Of a stretch of 64,000 nucleotides of DNA, positions 1-8,603 are shown in pieces. A program made the translations under genes and the position numbers. The stretch is from Pseudanabaena sp. FACHB-1998. GTDB taxonomy: Bacteria; Cyanobacteriota; Cyanobacteriia; Pseudanabaenales; Pseudanabaenaceae. Positions within the stretch are counted from its first letter, which is position 1. Every line of letters begins with the position of its first letter. The stretch is from assembly GCF_014696355.1 (NCBI RefSeq), contig NZ_JACJQA010000028.1:1-64000 (forward strand), in the 5' to 3' direction. The notes below the pieces were generated by a model that searched no databases, had not been told where the DNA came from, and saw nothing but the letters and a program-made list of their open reading frames with translations.

Positions 1-587
1 GTCTCAGCGAGATTCCAGACTCGATTACAAGGTTAACCAATCTCCAATCCCTTGACCTTAGCTACAACAGTCTCAGCGAGATTCCAGACTCGATTACAAG
101 GTTAACCAATCTCCAATCCCTTTACCTTAGCAACAACAGTCTCAGCGAGATTCCAGACTCGATTACAAGGTTAACCAATCTCCAATCCCTTGACCTTAGC
201 TACAACAGTCTCAGCGAGATTCCAGACTCGATTACAAGGTTAACCAATCTCCAATCCCTTTACCTTAGCTACAACAGTCTCAGCGAGATTCCAGACTCGA
301 TTACAAGGTTAACCAATCTCCAATCCCTTGACCTTAGAAACAACAGTCTCAGCGAGATTCCAGACTCGATTACAAGGTTAACCAATCTCCAATCCCTTGA
401 CCTTAGCAACAACAGTCTCAGCGAGATTCCAGACTCGATTACAAGGTTAACCAATCTCCAATCCCTTTACCTTAGCAACACCCGTCTCAGCGAGATTCCA
501 GACTCGATTACAAGGTTAACCAATCTCCAATCCCTTTACCTTAGCTACAACAGTCTCAGCGAGATTCCAGACTCGATTACAAGGTTA
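1..587 (+). repeat. 69-bp tandem LRR-coding repeat array, 8 full copies plus a partial ninth
   Basis: Copies begin at 1, 70, 139, 208, 277, 346, 415, 484 and 553 (the last is partial and then diverges). The first 53 bases of each of the eight full copies are identical. All differences fall in the last 16 bases, which encode the xLxxN stretch of the LRR, and all change the amino acid: Asp/Tyr, Ser/Arg, Tyr/Asn, and once Asn to Thr and Ser to Arg. The array continues off the left edge, so its copy number is unknown. Copies this alike can be miscounted in assembly. Confidence 0.97.
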
Positions 588-2618
588 CCAAAACTGACTC
601 GTTTAGCTCTAGATGAAAATCCAATCACAAAACCACCCTTAGAAGTGGTAAAAGAGGGCATCGAAGCCATTCGTCAATACTTCAAACAAATAGAAACCGA
701 AGGCATAGACTATCTCTACGAAGCAAAACTCCTGATTGTCGGTGAAGGTGGCGCAGGCAAAACTACCCTTGCTAATAAAATCATTAATCCCGATTATCAA
801 CTCTGCGAAGAAGACAGCACCAAAGGCATCGAAGTATTACATTGGTCATTTCCCCGCAGCGATGGCAATCAATTTAACGTTAATATTTGGGACTTTGGTG
901 GACAGGAAATCTATCACTCCACCCATCAATATTTCCTCACCAAACGCTCTCTCTATCTCCTCGTTGCCGATACCCGCAAAGAAGACACCGACTTTTACTA
1001 TTGGCTCAACGTCATCGAACTCCTCAGCGACAACAGCCCGATCCTGATTATCAAAAACGAAAAACAAGACCGTCAGAGGGAAATTAACGTCAACCAACTG
1101 CGCGGCGAATTTGAGAACCTTAAAGATGTTTTTGCCACCAATCTCGCAAATAACCGTAATTTAGCAAAAATCCTCACCGCCGCCCAACATCAACTCAGCC
1201 AACTCCCCCACATCGGTCAAACCCTCCCCAAAACATGGGTCAAAGTCCGCCATGCCCTAGAGAACGACCCACGCAACCACATCAGCCTCAATGAATATCT
1301 TCAAATCTGCAAGGACAACGGTTTTAAAGAGCGCAAAAACGCATTGCAACTTAGCGGCTATCTCCATGACCTCGGCATCTGTCTCCATTTCCAAGACGAT
1401 GAAATGTCCCCCCTCTATCAAACCGTCATCCTCAAACCCAAATGGGGAACCGATGCTGCCTATGCCGTTCTCGACAATCCTAAAGTAATCCGTAACTTTG
1501 GGCGCTTCAGCAATAAAGAACTTGCCCAAATCTGGAGCGTAGACAAATATTCAGGAATGCACGGCGGCTTACTGGAACTAATGAAAAAGTTTCAACTCTG
1601 CTACGAAATCCCACAAGAAAAAGGCAGTTACATCGCCCCCCAACTCCTCACCGAAAACCAACCTGAATATACTTGGGATGAATCCGAAAACCTGATCCTC
1701 CGATATACCTACGACTTCATGCCCAAGGGCATCGTGCGTCAGTTCATCGTCGCCATACACGAAAACATCGAAGCCCAAAATGTCTGGCGTAGCGGCGTAA
1801 TCATCCATAAGCGCGAATATGCCAACACCCGCGCCGAAGTCATCGAAAACTACGGCAAACGCGAAATCAAGATCCGCGTCTCTGGTAAAAACAAGCGTGA
1901 CCTATTAACAGTAGTCACCCACGAACTCGACAAAATCCACAACTCCTACAAACGCCTCGCCGACAAATATCAAAAGCTCATCCCCTGCAACTGCAACACC
2001 TGCGGAGGTAGTCAAAATCCCCATTTCTACGAATTCACCAACCTCAAACGCCGCTACGAAAACCGTAAATATAACGTTGAGTGTGACATTAGTTATGAAT
2101 CTGTCAATGTATTAGGCTTAATTGATGACAGTGGCGCACGGTCAATGCTATCCAAATCTTTTGAAGATGAAAATAAACGATTGGATAAGGATAACCAACT
2201 ATCAAATTCAGCATCTGTTAGCATTTACGTTAATCAAAACCAAGAGCAAACCATGAGCGATTCTCAGACCACTTTAAATTTCCACAATTCAGTCGGACAA
2301 GTTGTTACAGGCGATCAAAATGTTGCAGGTGACAACATCGGCATACAAAATAACAACTATTCTCCCAACCTTGCCCAAGCCGCCAAAGAAATCAAAGAGC
2401 TACTCGATCAACTTTCTGAAGAATACAATGCCAATACGGAAAAGGGACAAAATCTAATTAAAGATGAAGCTGTCAATGCGATCAAAAAGGATTCCACACT
2501 TCAACAAAAAATAGTAAAAGCTATCAAAGAAGGTGGTGTTACCGCACTAGAAGAAGCAATAAATCATCCAGTTGCAAAAATTGTAATTGCCACAACCAAA
2601 GGCTTTCTAGAAGGTTAG
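1..2618 (+). CDS. LRR-Roc-COR family GTPase (5' end outside window)
   Basis: The reading frame is open from base 3 and runs unbroken into the GTG at 645 sometimes taken as a start, so the true start lies upstream of the window. The N-terminal part consists of 23-residue leucine-rich repeats. Counting from the GTG, a Roc GTPase domain follows with P-loop GEGGAGKTT at residues 33-41 and the Roc-type G3 motif DFGGQE at 83-88; the G4 region (NEKQD) is not a clean NKxD. A COR dimerisation region follows, with a CxCxxC cluster (C448, C450, C453) that could bind zinc. Next is a polar Asn/Gly/Gln-rich linker (about 540-580) and a helical tail of about 80 residues of a kind seen at the end of other cyanobacterial conflict or signalling proteins. 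Roc-COR proteins are dimeric GTPase switches; the LRRs probably bind a ligand. The partner and output are unknown. Confidence 0.9.
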   Translation, partial: LSEIPDSITRLTNLQSLDLSYNSLSEIPDSITRLTNLQSLYLSNNSLSEIPDSITRLTNLQSLDLSYNSLSEIPDSITRLTNLQSLYLSYNSLSEIPDSITRLTNLQSLDLRNNSLSEIPDSITRLTNLQSLDLSNNSLSEIPDSITRLTNLQSLYLSNTRLSEIPDSITRLTNLQSLYLSYNSLSEIPDSITRLPKLTRLALDENPITKPPLEVVKEGIEAIRQYFKQIETEGIDYLYEAKLLIVGEGGAGKTTLANKIINPDYQLCEEDSTKGIEVLHWSFPRSDGNQFNVNIWDFGGQEIYHSTHQYFLTKRSLYLLVADTRKEDTDFYYWLNVIELLSDNSPILIIKNEKQDRQREINVNQLRGEFENLKDVFATNLANNRNLAKILTAAQHQLSQLPHIGQTLPKTWVKVRHALENDPRNHISLNEYLQICKDNGFKERKNALQLSGYLHDLGICLHFQDDEMSPLYQTVILKPKWGTDAAYAVLDNPKVIRNFGRFSNKELAQIWSVDKYSGMHGGLLELMKKFQLCYEIPQEKGSYIAPQLLTENQPEYTWDESENLILRYTYDFMPKGIVRQFIVAIHENIEAQNVWRSGVIIHKREYANTRAEVIENYGKREIKIRVSGKNKRDLLTVVTHELDKIHNSYKRLADKYQKLIPCNCNTCGGSQNPHFYEFTNLKRRYENRKYNVECDISYESVNVLGLIDDSGARSMLSKSFEDENKRLDKDNQLSNSASVSIYVNQNQEQTMSDSQTTLNFHNSVGQVVTGDQNVAGDNIGIQNNNYSPNLAQAAKEIKELLDQLSEEYNANTEKGQNLIKDEAVNAIKKDSTLQQKIVKAIKEGGVTALEEAINHPVAKIVIATTKGFLEG

Positions 2619-2625
2619 AGATTAA

Positions 2626-2690
2626 GATCCCCGACTTTTTTTGTGAATTTATAATTCCCTTGCGATCGCCAAGAAAAAGTCGGGGATCTG
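2626..2690. repeat. Inverted repeat downstream of the Roc-COR gene
   Basis: GATCCCCGACTTTTTT near 2626 is matched by AAAAAGTCGGGGATC ending near 2689. It lies 10 bases after the stop codon. It may fold as a terminator stem-loop or be a small repeat element. Confidence 0.7.
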
Positions 2691-2761
2691 GACATTTATA
2701 GAATTTCGGCAATATTTTTCAGTCATTTGCACGAAAAAATGATGGCGATTAGGACTTAACC

Positions 2762-2826
2762 CAATAAAAAAGCAATAATTAATTGGCGGCGCAATGCGCC
2801 GCCAATTAATTATTGCTTTTTTATTG
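2762..2826. repeat. Perfect 65-bp palindrome with GC core
   Basis: The core GGCGGCGC-AAT-GCGCCGCC is flanked by AT-rich arms that are also exactly complementary. It belongs to the constant-core, variable-arm hairpin family found throughout the window. The rest of 2619-2925 shows no gene; a weak minus-strand ORF there is made mostly of these palindromes. Confidence 0.9.
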
Positions 2827-2925
2827 AGTGACAGCAATATCATGAATCTTGTATTAATGCTATCTGTATCAACTTCCAAAAACAAAGTAATATTACATAC
2901 GGTCTTCGTCTAGAGATATATAAAT

Positions 2926-3870
2926 ATGATGCGAATACTGGCATTGGTTCCAGGTGGGACTGGCGATCAGTTACTGTTTTTCCCGACACTGGATACACTC
3001 AAACAACAGTATCCCAATGCCGAAATTGATGTGGTAGTTGAGCCACGATCTTTGGCAACCTATCGTATTTGCCAATCTGTCAATCGAGTACTCAAGTTTG
3101 ATTATAACGATCGCAACTCTCTCGCGGACTTTGGCAACTTACTCGGCACAATCCGCGATCGCGAGTATGACGCGGCAATTATTACTCAATCAAGATTTTC
3201 GATTAATATCTTGCTGTGGTTAAGTGGCATCCCGAAGCGAATTTCCCTAAAAGGGCAAGGCGACTTTTTATTGACAGATATAATTTCTGCGGCTCCCGAC
3301 GAATATACAGCCGTACAGAGCCATAATTTGCTACTCTCCTTAGGCATCCAGAAGCCTTGCCCACCCATTAAAGTAAATTTGCCTAAAAGTGACCTCGATT
3401 GGGCAACCGCCGAGCAGAAACGACTTGGCATTAAAGAAAGCGGTTTTATTTTGCTTAATTGTGGTGCTTATGCCAACTACCCTGCTGACAGTTGGGCGGA
3501 GATCGCCACCGATATTAAGTCAAAATTGCCGAACTTGCCGATTGTGGCGATCGATAGCGTCAATAATGCCGAGCTTTTAAAGCAATTAACTATCAAATTG
3601 CCTGAAATTTTAATCGCTAGCCCCACGGATATTGGCAAACTTACCGCATTGATTGCAGCAGCAAATTTATTTATCTGTGCTGAAGGCGATGCGATGCAAT
3701 TAGGTGTGGCTGTGGGTACAGCTTTAGTCGCTATTTTGGGAGCTAATACGTCTGCGAGTAAGTGGCTACCAATCCAAGAAAAGCGCATTAAATATGTCCA
3801 AGCAAGTGCTGGTCAGTCCCTTAAGGAAGTGTCGCCTCAAACAGTTCTTGCTAAAATCTGGGAAGGCTAA
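2926..3870 (+). CDS. Glycosyltransferase family 9 (heptosyltransferase-like)
   Basis: This 314-residue protein starts with a beta strand and the Gly-rich loop PGGTGDQ (9-15), then shows the two-Rossmann GT-B pattern of GT9 enzymes, which move a sugar from a nucleotide-sugar to lipopolysaccharide core or a similar glycan at the inner face of the membrane. The C-terminal donor-site region, where GT9 members usually have a D-S/T-G-P-M-H motif, reads EGDAMQLG, so the His is missing. Either ATG (2926 or 2929) could start translation. It stands alone between two repeat-rich gaps, so the acceptor cannot be guessed from neighbours. Confidence 0.8.
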   Translation: MMRILALVPGGTGDQLLFFPTLDTLKQQYPNAEIDVVVEPRSLATYRICQSVNRVLKFDYNDRNSLADFGNLLGTIRDREYDAAIITQSRFSINILLWLSGIPKRISLKGQGDFLLTDIISAAPDEYTAVQSHNLLLSLGIQKPCPPIKVNLPKSDLDWATAEQKRLGIKESGFILLNCGAYANYPADSWAEIATDIKSKLPNLPIVAIDSVNNAELLKQLTIKLPEILIASPTDIGKLTALIAAANLFICAEGDAMQLGVAVGTALVAILGANTSASKWLPIQEKRIKYVQASAGQSLKEVSPQTVLAKIWEG

Positions 3871-3879
3871 GTTTTTATT

Positions 3880-4030
3880 ACCAAGAAAAGAGATTGCCCT
3901 ATCAGTAACTAGGCATAATTAAAAACCAGAATCAAAGCCTGTGACGCACGCGCAACGTGCGCCACAGGCTTTGGGGTTTTATATTTAATTGCGCTTAGTT
4001 ACTCATCACAGGGCAATCTCTTTTCTTGGT
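3880..4030. repeat. MITE-like 151-bp element with long terminal inverted repeats
   Basis: The outer arms ACCAAGAAAAGAGATTGCCCT (3880-3900) and its complement (4010-4030) are exact. Further in, the arms keep pairing imperfectly to a central stem at about 3934-3972 (AAAGCCTGTG..CACAGGCTTT). No coding capacity is seen. Confidence 0.85.
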
Positions 4031-4075
4031 GTATGGCAACCTATTTCATTTGTCAGAAAGGCAAGGGGCTGTAAG

Positions 4076-4104
4076 TTCCCAAAATAGTATTGCCATTTTG
4101 GGAA
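4076..4104. repeat. Short inverted repeat upstream of the ABC exporter gene
   Basis: TTCCCAAAAT and ATTTTGGGAA are separated by nine bases and end 27 bases before the ATG at 4131. It could act as a leader hairpin or operator; nothing in the sequence decides between these. Confidence 0.5.
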
Positions 4105-4130
4105 TTGGTATGACGTAGTATGGATAAATT

Positions 4131-5885
4131 ATGGCGCGATCGCAATTTCAAAATCTTAAAACTTATATCCGACCTTACTGGTTTGATTTATTCATTGGCA
4201 CAATTGCCTTGTTATTGGCTAATGTCTTAGGCACATATATTCCTTGGCTCATTCGTGGAGCAGTTGACGATCTGGGCAAGATTAAAGTCATTGATTTTCA
4301 CCATCTGATGCAATATGTCTGGCTGATTGTTGGCTTATCATCGCTGATGTGGGTCATTCGGATGGCATCCCGTGTCTGGATTTTTGGGATCGGTCGCAAA
4401 ATCGAATTTAGCCTCAAGCAACAAATTTTCGAGCATTTACTTAAGCTTCCACCCAGCTACTTTGCCAACAATTCCGCAGGAGAAACCATCAGCATCGTAA
4501 CCAGCGATGTGGAGAATATTCGCCGCTTAATGGGCTTTGCCTTACTGAGCATCATTAATTCCGTATTTGTGTATAGCTTGACCTTGCCAGCGATGTTGGC
4601 GATTGATCCTGTGCTGACATTGATTTCGATCGCCGTTTATCCAATCATGTTGGCGATCGTGCAAAGGTTTAGCGGTCAATTGCGCGATGAGCAGTTACAA
4701 GTGCAAGAAGAACTCTCGCAGGTGAGTACGCTGCTGCAAGAGGATCTCAATGGGATGTCGCTGATCAAAACCTACGCACAGGAAAACAATGAGCGAGCAG
4801 CCTTTGATCGCTTGAACGATCGCCTACTAGATGCAAATTTAAAAATGGCGCGTAGCCGTAATATTTTATTTCCACTTTTAGGCGGCATCGCCAGTATTAG
4901 CTTTTTGGTGCTGATCTGGTTTGGCGGCGAGAAATTAGCCAATCCTGCTAATACCACCTTTAAAATTGGCGATCTCCTCACTTTAATTATTTATGTGGAG
5001 CGCTTAATTTTTCCGACGGCAATTTTGGGCTTTGTGATGGTTACCTATCAACGGGGTGTGGTGAGTATTAACCGCATTCAAGGCATTCTGGTTATACCAC
5101 CAGCGATTGTCGATAGTGCTGAGGCGATCGCCATGGATAAGACCGAAGTTACGGGCAAAATCGAAGCGCGAGAACTCACTTTCACCTATGCCGAGGCAAC
5201 GCAACCAGCCCTCGATCATGTCAATTTCACGATCTATTCGGGTGAAACCGTGGCTGTATTGGGGACAATTGGCTCAGGAAAATCGACCCTAGCGAGTGCC
5301 TTAATGCGCTTAGTGGAAGTTCCATCCCATCAAATTTTTATCGATGGTGTGGATATTACCAAAATGAAGATCGAATCTTTGCGATCGGTTATTTCCTTTG
5401 TGCCGCAGGATAGCTTCCTTTTCAGTGCCACGATGCGCGATAACATTCGCTACGGCAAGCCTGATGCATACGATCATGAGGTAGAAAATTTTGCCAATCA
5501 AGCCAGAATTGAGCAGGAAATTCTCAATTTCCCCAAAAAATACGATACTTTAGTGGGAGAGCGGGGAATTACGCTATCGGGTGGACAGAGGCAACGCACG
5601 GCTCTCGCGAGAGCTTTGCTAGTCGATACGCCAATTTTGGTATTAGATGATGCACTCTCTAGTGTGGACAATCAAACTGCTACCAGCATTTTAAGCAATC
5701 TTCCCCGTCACAAAACGGTGCTATTCATTACCCACAATCTCTCGGCGGCTTCAACCTGCGATCGCATTATTTTGATGGATGCAGGAAAGATTGTGAAGGT
5801 AGGAACCCATACGGAATTGCTTGCCGATTCGTCTCTCTATCAAAAACTCTGGAATCAACACAAACTCGAAGCTGCACTCAAATAA
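4131..5885 (+). CDS. ABC exporter half-transporter (membrane plus ATPase domains)
   Basis: The 584 residues contain an N-terminal six-helix type I exporter domain (about 15-310) and a C-terminal nucleotide-binding domain with Walker A GTIGSGKST (about 378-386), signature LSGGQRQR (482-489) and Walker B ending LDDALSSVD (505-513). The residue after the Walker B Asp, normally the catalytic Glu, is Asp here. This LDDAL form is typical of the degenerate-site subunit of heterodimeric exporters such as BmrC or MdlA types, but no partner gene is adjacent. The substrate is unknown; lipid or drug export is usual for the family. The gene is convergent with the next ABC ATPase gene and shares a terminator hairpin with it. 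Confidence 0.92.
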   Translation: MARSQFQNLKTYIRPYWFDLFIGTIALLLANVLGTYIPWLIRGAVDDLGKIKVIDFHHLMQYVWLIVGLSSLMWVIRMASRVWIFGIGRKIEFSLKQQIFEHLLKLPPSYFANNSAGETISIVTSDVENIRRLMGFALLSIINSVFVYSLTLPAMLAIDPVLTLISIAVYPIMLAIVQRFSGQLRDEQLQVQEELSQVSTLLQEDLNGMSLIKTYAQENNERAAFDRLNDRLLDANLKMARSRNILFPLLGGIASISFLVLIWFGGEKLANPANTTFKIGDLLTLIIYVERLIFPTAILGFVMVTYQRGVVSINRIQGILVIPPAIVDSAEAIAMDKTEVTGKIEARELTFTYAEATQPALDHVNFTIYSGETVAVLGTIGSGKSTLASALMRLVEVPSHQIFIDGVDITKMKIESLRSVISFVPQDSFLFSATMRDNIRYGKPDAYDHEVENFANQARIEQEILNFPKKYDTLVGERGITLSGGQRQRTALARALLVDTPILVLDDALSSVDNQTATSILSNLPRHKTVLFITHNLSAASTCDRIILMDAGKIVKVGTHTELLADSSLYQKLWNQHKLEAALK

Positions 5886-5925
5886 GAAAAAGGCAATTGG
5901 CTGAGCCAATTGCCTTTTTCTTATT
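5881..5925. terminator. Bidirectional terminator between convergent ABC genes
   Basis: A perfect stem (AATAAGAAAAAGGCAATTGG and its complement) with A and T runs on both sides spans the stop codons of both convergent genes. It should work as an intrinsic terminator in either direction. Confidence 0.9.
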
Positions 5926-7066
5926 TATAGGGATGATGCAAAGTTAGTCCTGAGTCAGCATCAAAGGCATAGAGCTTATGAAGTTCAAAGCGCCAAAAAC
6001 TGCGATCGCCAATTTGCCAATGGTATTCCAAACTAATATCCGCAGAAACTCTGGCTCTGATTTCACTATTAGCAAGTTTTAATAACACAATGGTTTCCGA
6101 GCCGAGAGATTCGACGAGTTCGACAGTGCCTTCTAAATGAGCATTCTCGGCATCCGTCGGTTGTAAATCTTGGGGACGGAAGCCCAGTGTAAAGGCGCGA
6201 TCGCGTCCGATCTGATTAATTGCTAACTCGTTAATAGAAATTGGCTTATGCAAACTTTCTCCATGCAGATCGCCATTTTGATCAACCTGTACTGACAGAA
6301 AATTCATCGGTGGAGAACCCATAAAGCCAGCCACAAAAACATTGGCAGGTTTACGATAGATATTTAAAGGCGTATCCACTTGCTGAATGTCACCTTTGTT
6401 TAAGACCACAATGCGATCGCCCATCGTCATTGCTTCCACTTGGTCATGGGTCACATAAATTGTCGTTACCTGTAATTGCTTCTGTAGCTGAACAATTTGC
6501 GATCGCGTGTCACTGCGTAACTGAGCATCGAGATTTGATAACGGTTCATCCATCAGAAAAACTTGAGGATTACGGGCGATCGCTCGACCGAGGGCAACCC
6601 GTTGTTTTTGTCCACCCGATAGTTCCTTAGGTTTGCGGCTTAGTAAATGGGAAATTTGCAGGGATTCGGCAACCTGTTGGACTCGTTGATCGATTTCGGA
6701 TTTTTGTTTTTTACTTGTAGGCGATAGCCAAGCGATGGGTGATAAATTGCGCGATCGCTGCCGTCTTAAGCCAAAGGCAATATTGTTATAGACGGTCATG
6801 TGGGGATAAAGCGCGTAACTTTGGAACACCATCGCAATATCGCGAACTTTGGGCGGTAGGTGATTAATTTGGCGATCGCCTAAATATATGGAGCCGTCGG
6901 TTACTTCCTCTAAGCCTGCGATGAGGCGCAATAATGTACTTTTGCCACAGCCTGATGGGCCCACTAACACCAAAAATTCGCGATCGGCTACTTCCAGATC
7001 GATTTCTTTAAGAACAGTATTTTCTGCAAATTTTTTGGTGACGCTACATAGACGAACGGGAGCCAT
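5921..7066 (-). CDS. Sugar-type ABC transporter ATP-binding protein (MalK/UgpC/MsmX family)
   Basis: This 381-residue cytoplasmic ATPase has Walker A GPSGCGKST (36-44), signature LSGGQKQR (about 147-154), Walker B VFLMDEP with an intact catalytic Glu, and a C-terminal TOBE/OB regulatory region (about 285-380). This layout is that of the ATPase of carbohydrate or glycerol-3-phosphate importers. No permease or binding-protein gene is near, so it may energise several import systems encoded elsewhere, as MsmX-type ATPases do. Compared with MalK it has an insert after the Q-loop region (about 105-130). Confidence 0.9.
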   Translation of the reverse strand: MAPVRLCSVTKKFAENTVLKEIDLEVADREFLVLVGPSGCGKSTLLRLIAGLEEVTDGSIYLGDRQINHLPPKVRDIAMVFQSYALYPHMTVYNNIAFGLRRQRSRNLSPIAWLSPTSKKQKSEIDQRVQQVAESLQISHLLSRKPKELSGGQKQRVALGRAIARNPQVFLMDEPLSNLDAQLRSDTRSQIVQLQKQLQVTTIYVTHDQVEAMTMGDRIVVLNKGDIQQVDTPLNIYRKPANVFVAGFMGSPPMNFLSVQVDQNGDLHGESLHKPISINELAINQIGRDRAFTLGFRPQDLQPTDAENAHLEGTVELVESLGSETIVLLKLANSEIRARVSADISLEYHWQIGDRSFWRFELHKLYAFDADSGLTLHHPYK

Positions 7067-7211
7067 TGTTGAATATCCTGAAGTTTTATTTTTGTTAGGG
7101 GATGGGAACCACTAAGGCACGGAGGCTCTAAGTTTTAGATGGCGATACGTTGTGGTCTACATTAACCGTAAAATATTAAACCAATAATAAAACAATTCTA
7201 GAAAACTACCC

Positions 7212-8408
7212 ATGTCCGATCCAAAAGTCAGTGAAGCCGTAGCCAAACTCTATAACACCTATCCTTTCCCCCCAGAACCTATCCTAGATGAGCCACCTCC
7301 CGGCTATAACTGGCGTTGGAATTGGCAAGCTGCCTATAGCTTCTGCACAGGACAGAAACCACCTAAAAATGATATTCGCATCCTTGATGCTGGCTGTGGA
7401 TCGGGAGTCAGTACCGAGTATCTAGTCCATCTCAATCCTGAAGCCTCAGTCGTTGGAATTGACCTGAGTGAAGGAACCCTTGCGGTTGCAAAAGAACGCT
7501 GCAAGAGGTCAGGCGCAACCCGAGTAGAATTCCATCACCTCAGTCTATTTGACGCTGACCAATTGGAAGGAGAATTTGACCTAATTAATTCCGTAGGTGT
7601 TCTTCACCATACCGCCGATCCGATCCGTGGCATACAGGCTCTAGCCCATAAGCTTGCCCCCAGTGGATTGCTACATATTTTTGTGTATAGCGAATTAGGA
7701 CGTTGGGAAATTAGTCTTATGCAGAAAGCGATCGCCCTCTTGCAAGGTGACAAGCGAGGTGATTATGTCGAAGGCGTAAAAATTGGTAGAGAAATATTTA
7801 AGAATCTACCGAAAGAGAATTGTCTACGTCGTCGCGAAGAGGAGCGCTGGTCATTGGAAAATACGCAGGATGCTTGTTTTGCGGATATGTATGTGCATCC
7901 TCAAGAAATTGATTACAACGTTAATACTCTCTTTGAACTAATAGATGCATCAGGTTTAGAATTTCTTGGCTTTTCTAATCCTAAAGTATGGGACTTAGAT
8001 CGATTAATTGGTAATTCCCCTGAACTAATGGAAAGAACAAAAAATCTTACCGAAAGAGAACGCTATAGATTGTTGGAAGTTCTCGATCCCCATGCAATTA
8101 CCCATTATGAGTTCTTCTTAGCCCGTCCTCCTCTTCCTAAGCAAACTTGGCAAGATGACGCGCAGTTACTCGCCGCCATCCCTGAACCAAGCCCTTGTAA
8201 TTATGGTTGGCAAGAGAGTCCCAGCTTTTTTGACTATAACTATCAACTTGCCAAAATTAGTGATGCGGAATGGAATTTTCTGCGTGCTTGCGATGGTAAT
8301 CAAACTCACCAAAAGAGCGTTGCTCAACTATTGCAGTCCGTCGATGCTACTTTAGAAGATGTGCGATCGCTGCAAAAGCAACAAATTATCTTGCTCCAGC
8401 ATCTCTAG
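7212..8408 (+). CDS. Class I SAM-dependent methyltransferase
   Basis: The 398-residue protein has the SAM-binding motif I LDAGCGSG at 58-65, an acidic end of strand 2 (VGIDLS) and a motif near SVGVLHHT, all typical of class I methyltransferases. The N-terminus carries YPFPPEP, seen in a cyanobacterial subgroup. After the Rossmann domain (about 55-200) is a C-terminal domain of about 190 residues, which may hold the substrate. The substrate is not recognisable. The gene is monocistronic, with a terminator hairpin just downstream. Confidence 0.85.
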   Translation: MSDPKVSEAVAKLYNTYPFPPEPILDEPPPGYNWRWNWQAAYSFCTGQKPPKNDIRILDAGCGSGVSTEYLVHLNPEASVVGIDLSEGTLAVAKERCKRSGATRVEFHHLSLFDADQLEGEFDLINSVGVLHHTADPIRGIQALAHKLAPSGLLHIFVYSELGRWEISLMQKAIALLQGDKRGDYVEGVKIGREIFKNLPKENCLRRREEERWSLENTQDACFADMYVHPQEIDYNVNTLFELIDASGLEFLGFSNPKVWDLDRLIGNSPELMERTKNLTERERYRLLEVLDPHAITHYEFFLARPPLPKQTWQDDAQLLAAIPEPSPCNYGWQESPSFFDYNYQLAKISDAEWNFLRACDGNQTHQKSVAQLLQSVDATLEDVRSLQKQQIILLQHL

Positions 8409-8434
8409 ATAATTCTATGGGGTTTCTGTTGATT

Positions 8435-8477
8435 CGTTTTTTTGAAAGCCCGCTCAAAGAGTGCTTTCAAAAAAACG
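8435..8477 (+). terminator. Terminator-like hairpin after the methyltransferase gene
   Basis: 15-bp perfect arms (CGTTTTTTTGAAAGC and complement) surround a 13-base loop, 27 bases after the stop codon. A- and T-rich stem ends fit intrinsic termination. Confidence 0.75.
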
Positions 8478-8603
8478 TCTTTGTGTTTTTTAGCGGTAAA
8501 ATCGGTTTCATAGTCAAAATTGCTGCAAAGTATCTTATTGATCTTTTTCTATATCTAGCGTCTGTTATGATGCTAAGTGGAAAATAAAACACTAGATTTG
8601 TTT

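Noticed and set aside
269-454. 61-aa minus-strand ORF with repeated peptide
   Set aside because: It is the reverse reading of the 69-bp LRR repeats; its periodicity comes from that array and the plus-strand frame is clearly coding.
1-587. Possible CRISPR array
   Set aside because: Repeats are directly abutting 69-bp units with no spacers and are translated as LRRs.
2649-2885. 78-aa minus-strand ORF
   Set aside because: Built from two palindromes and AT-rich flanks, with no ribosome site or recognisable domain.
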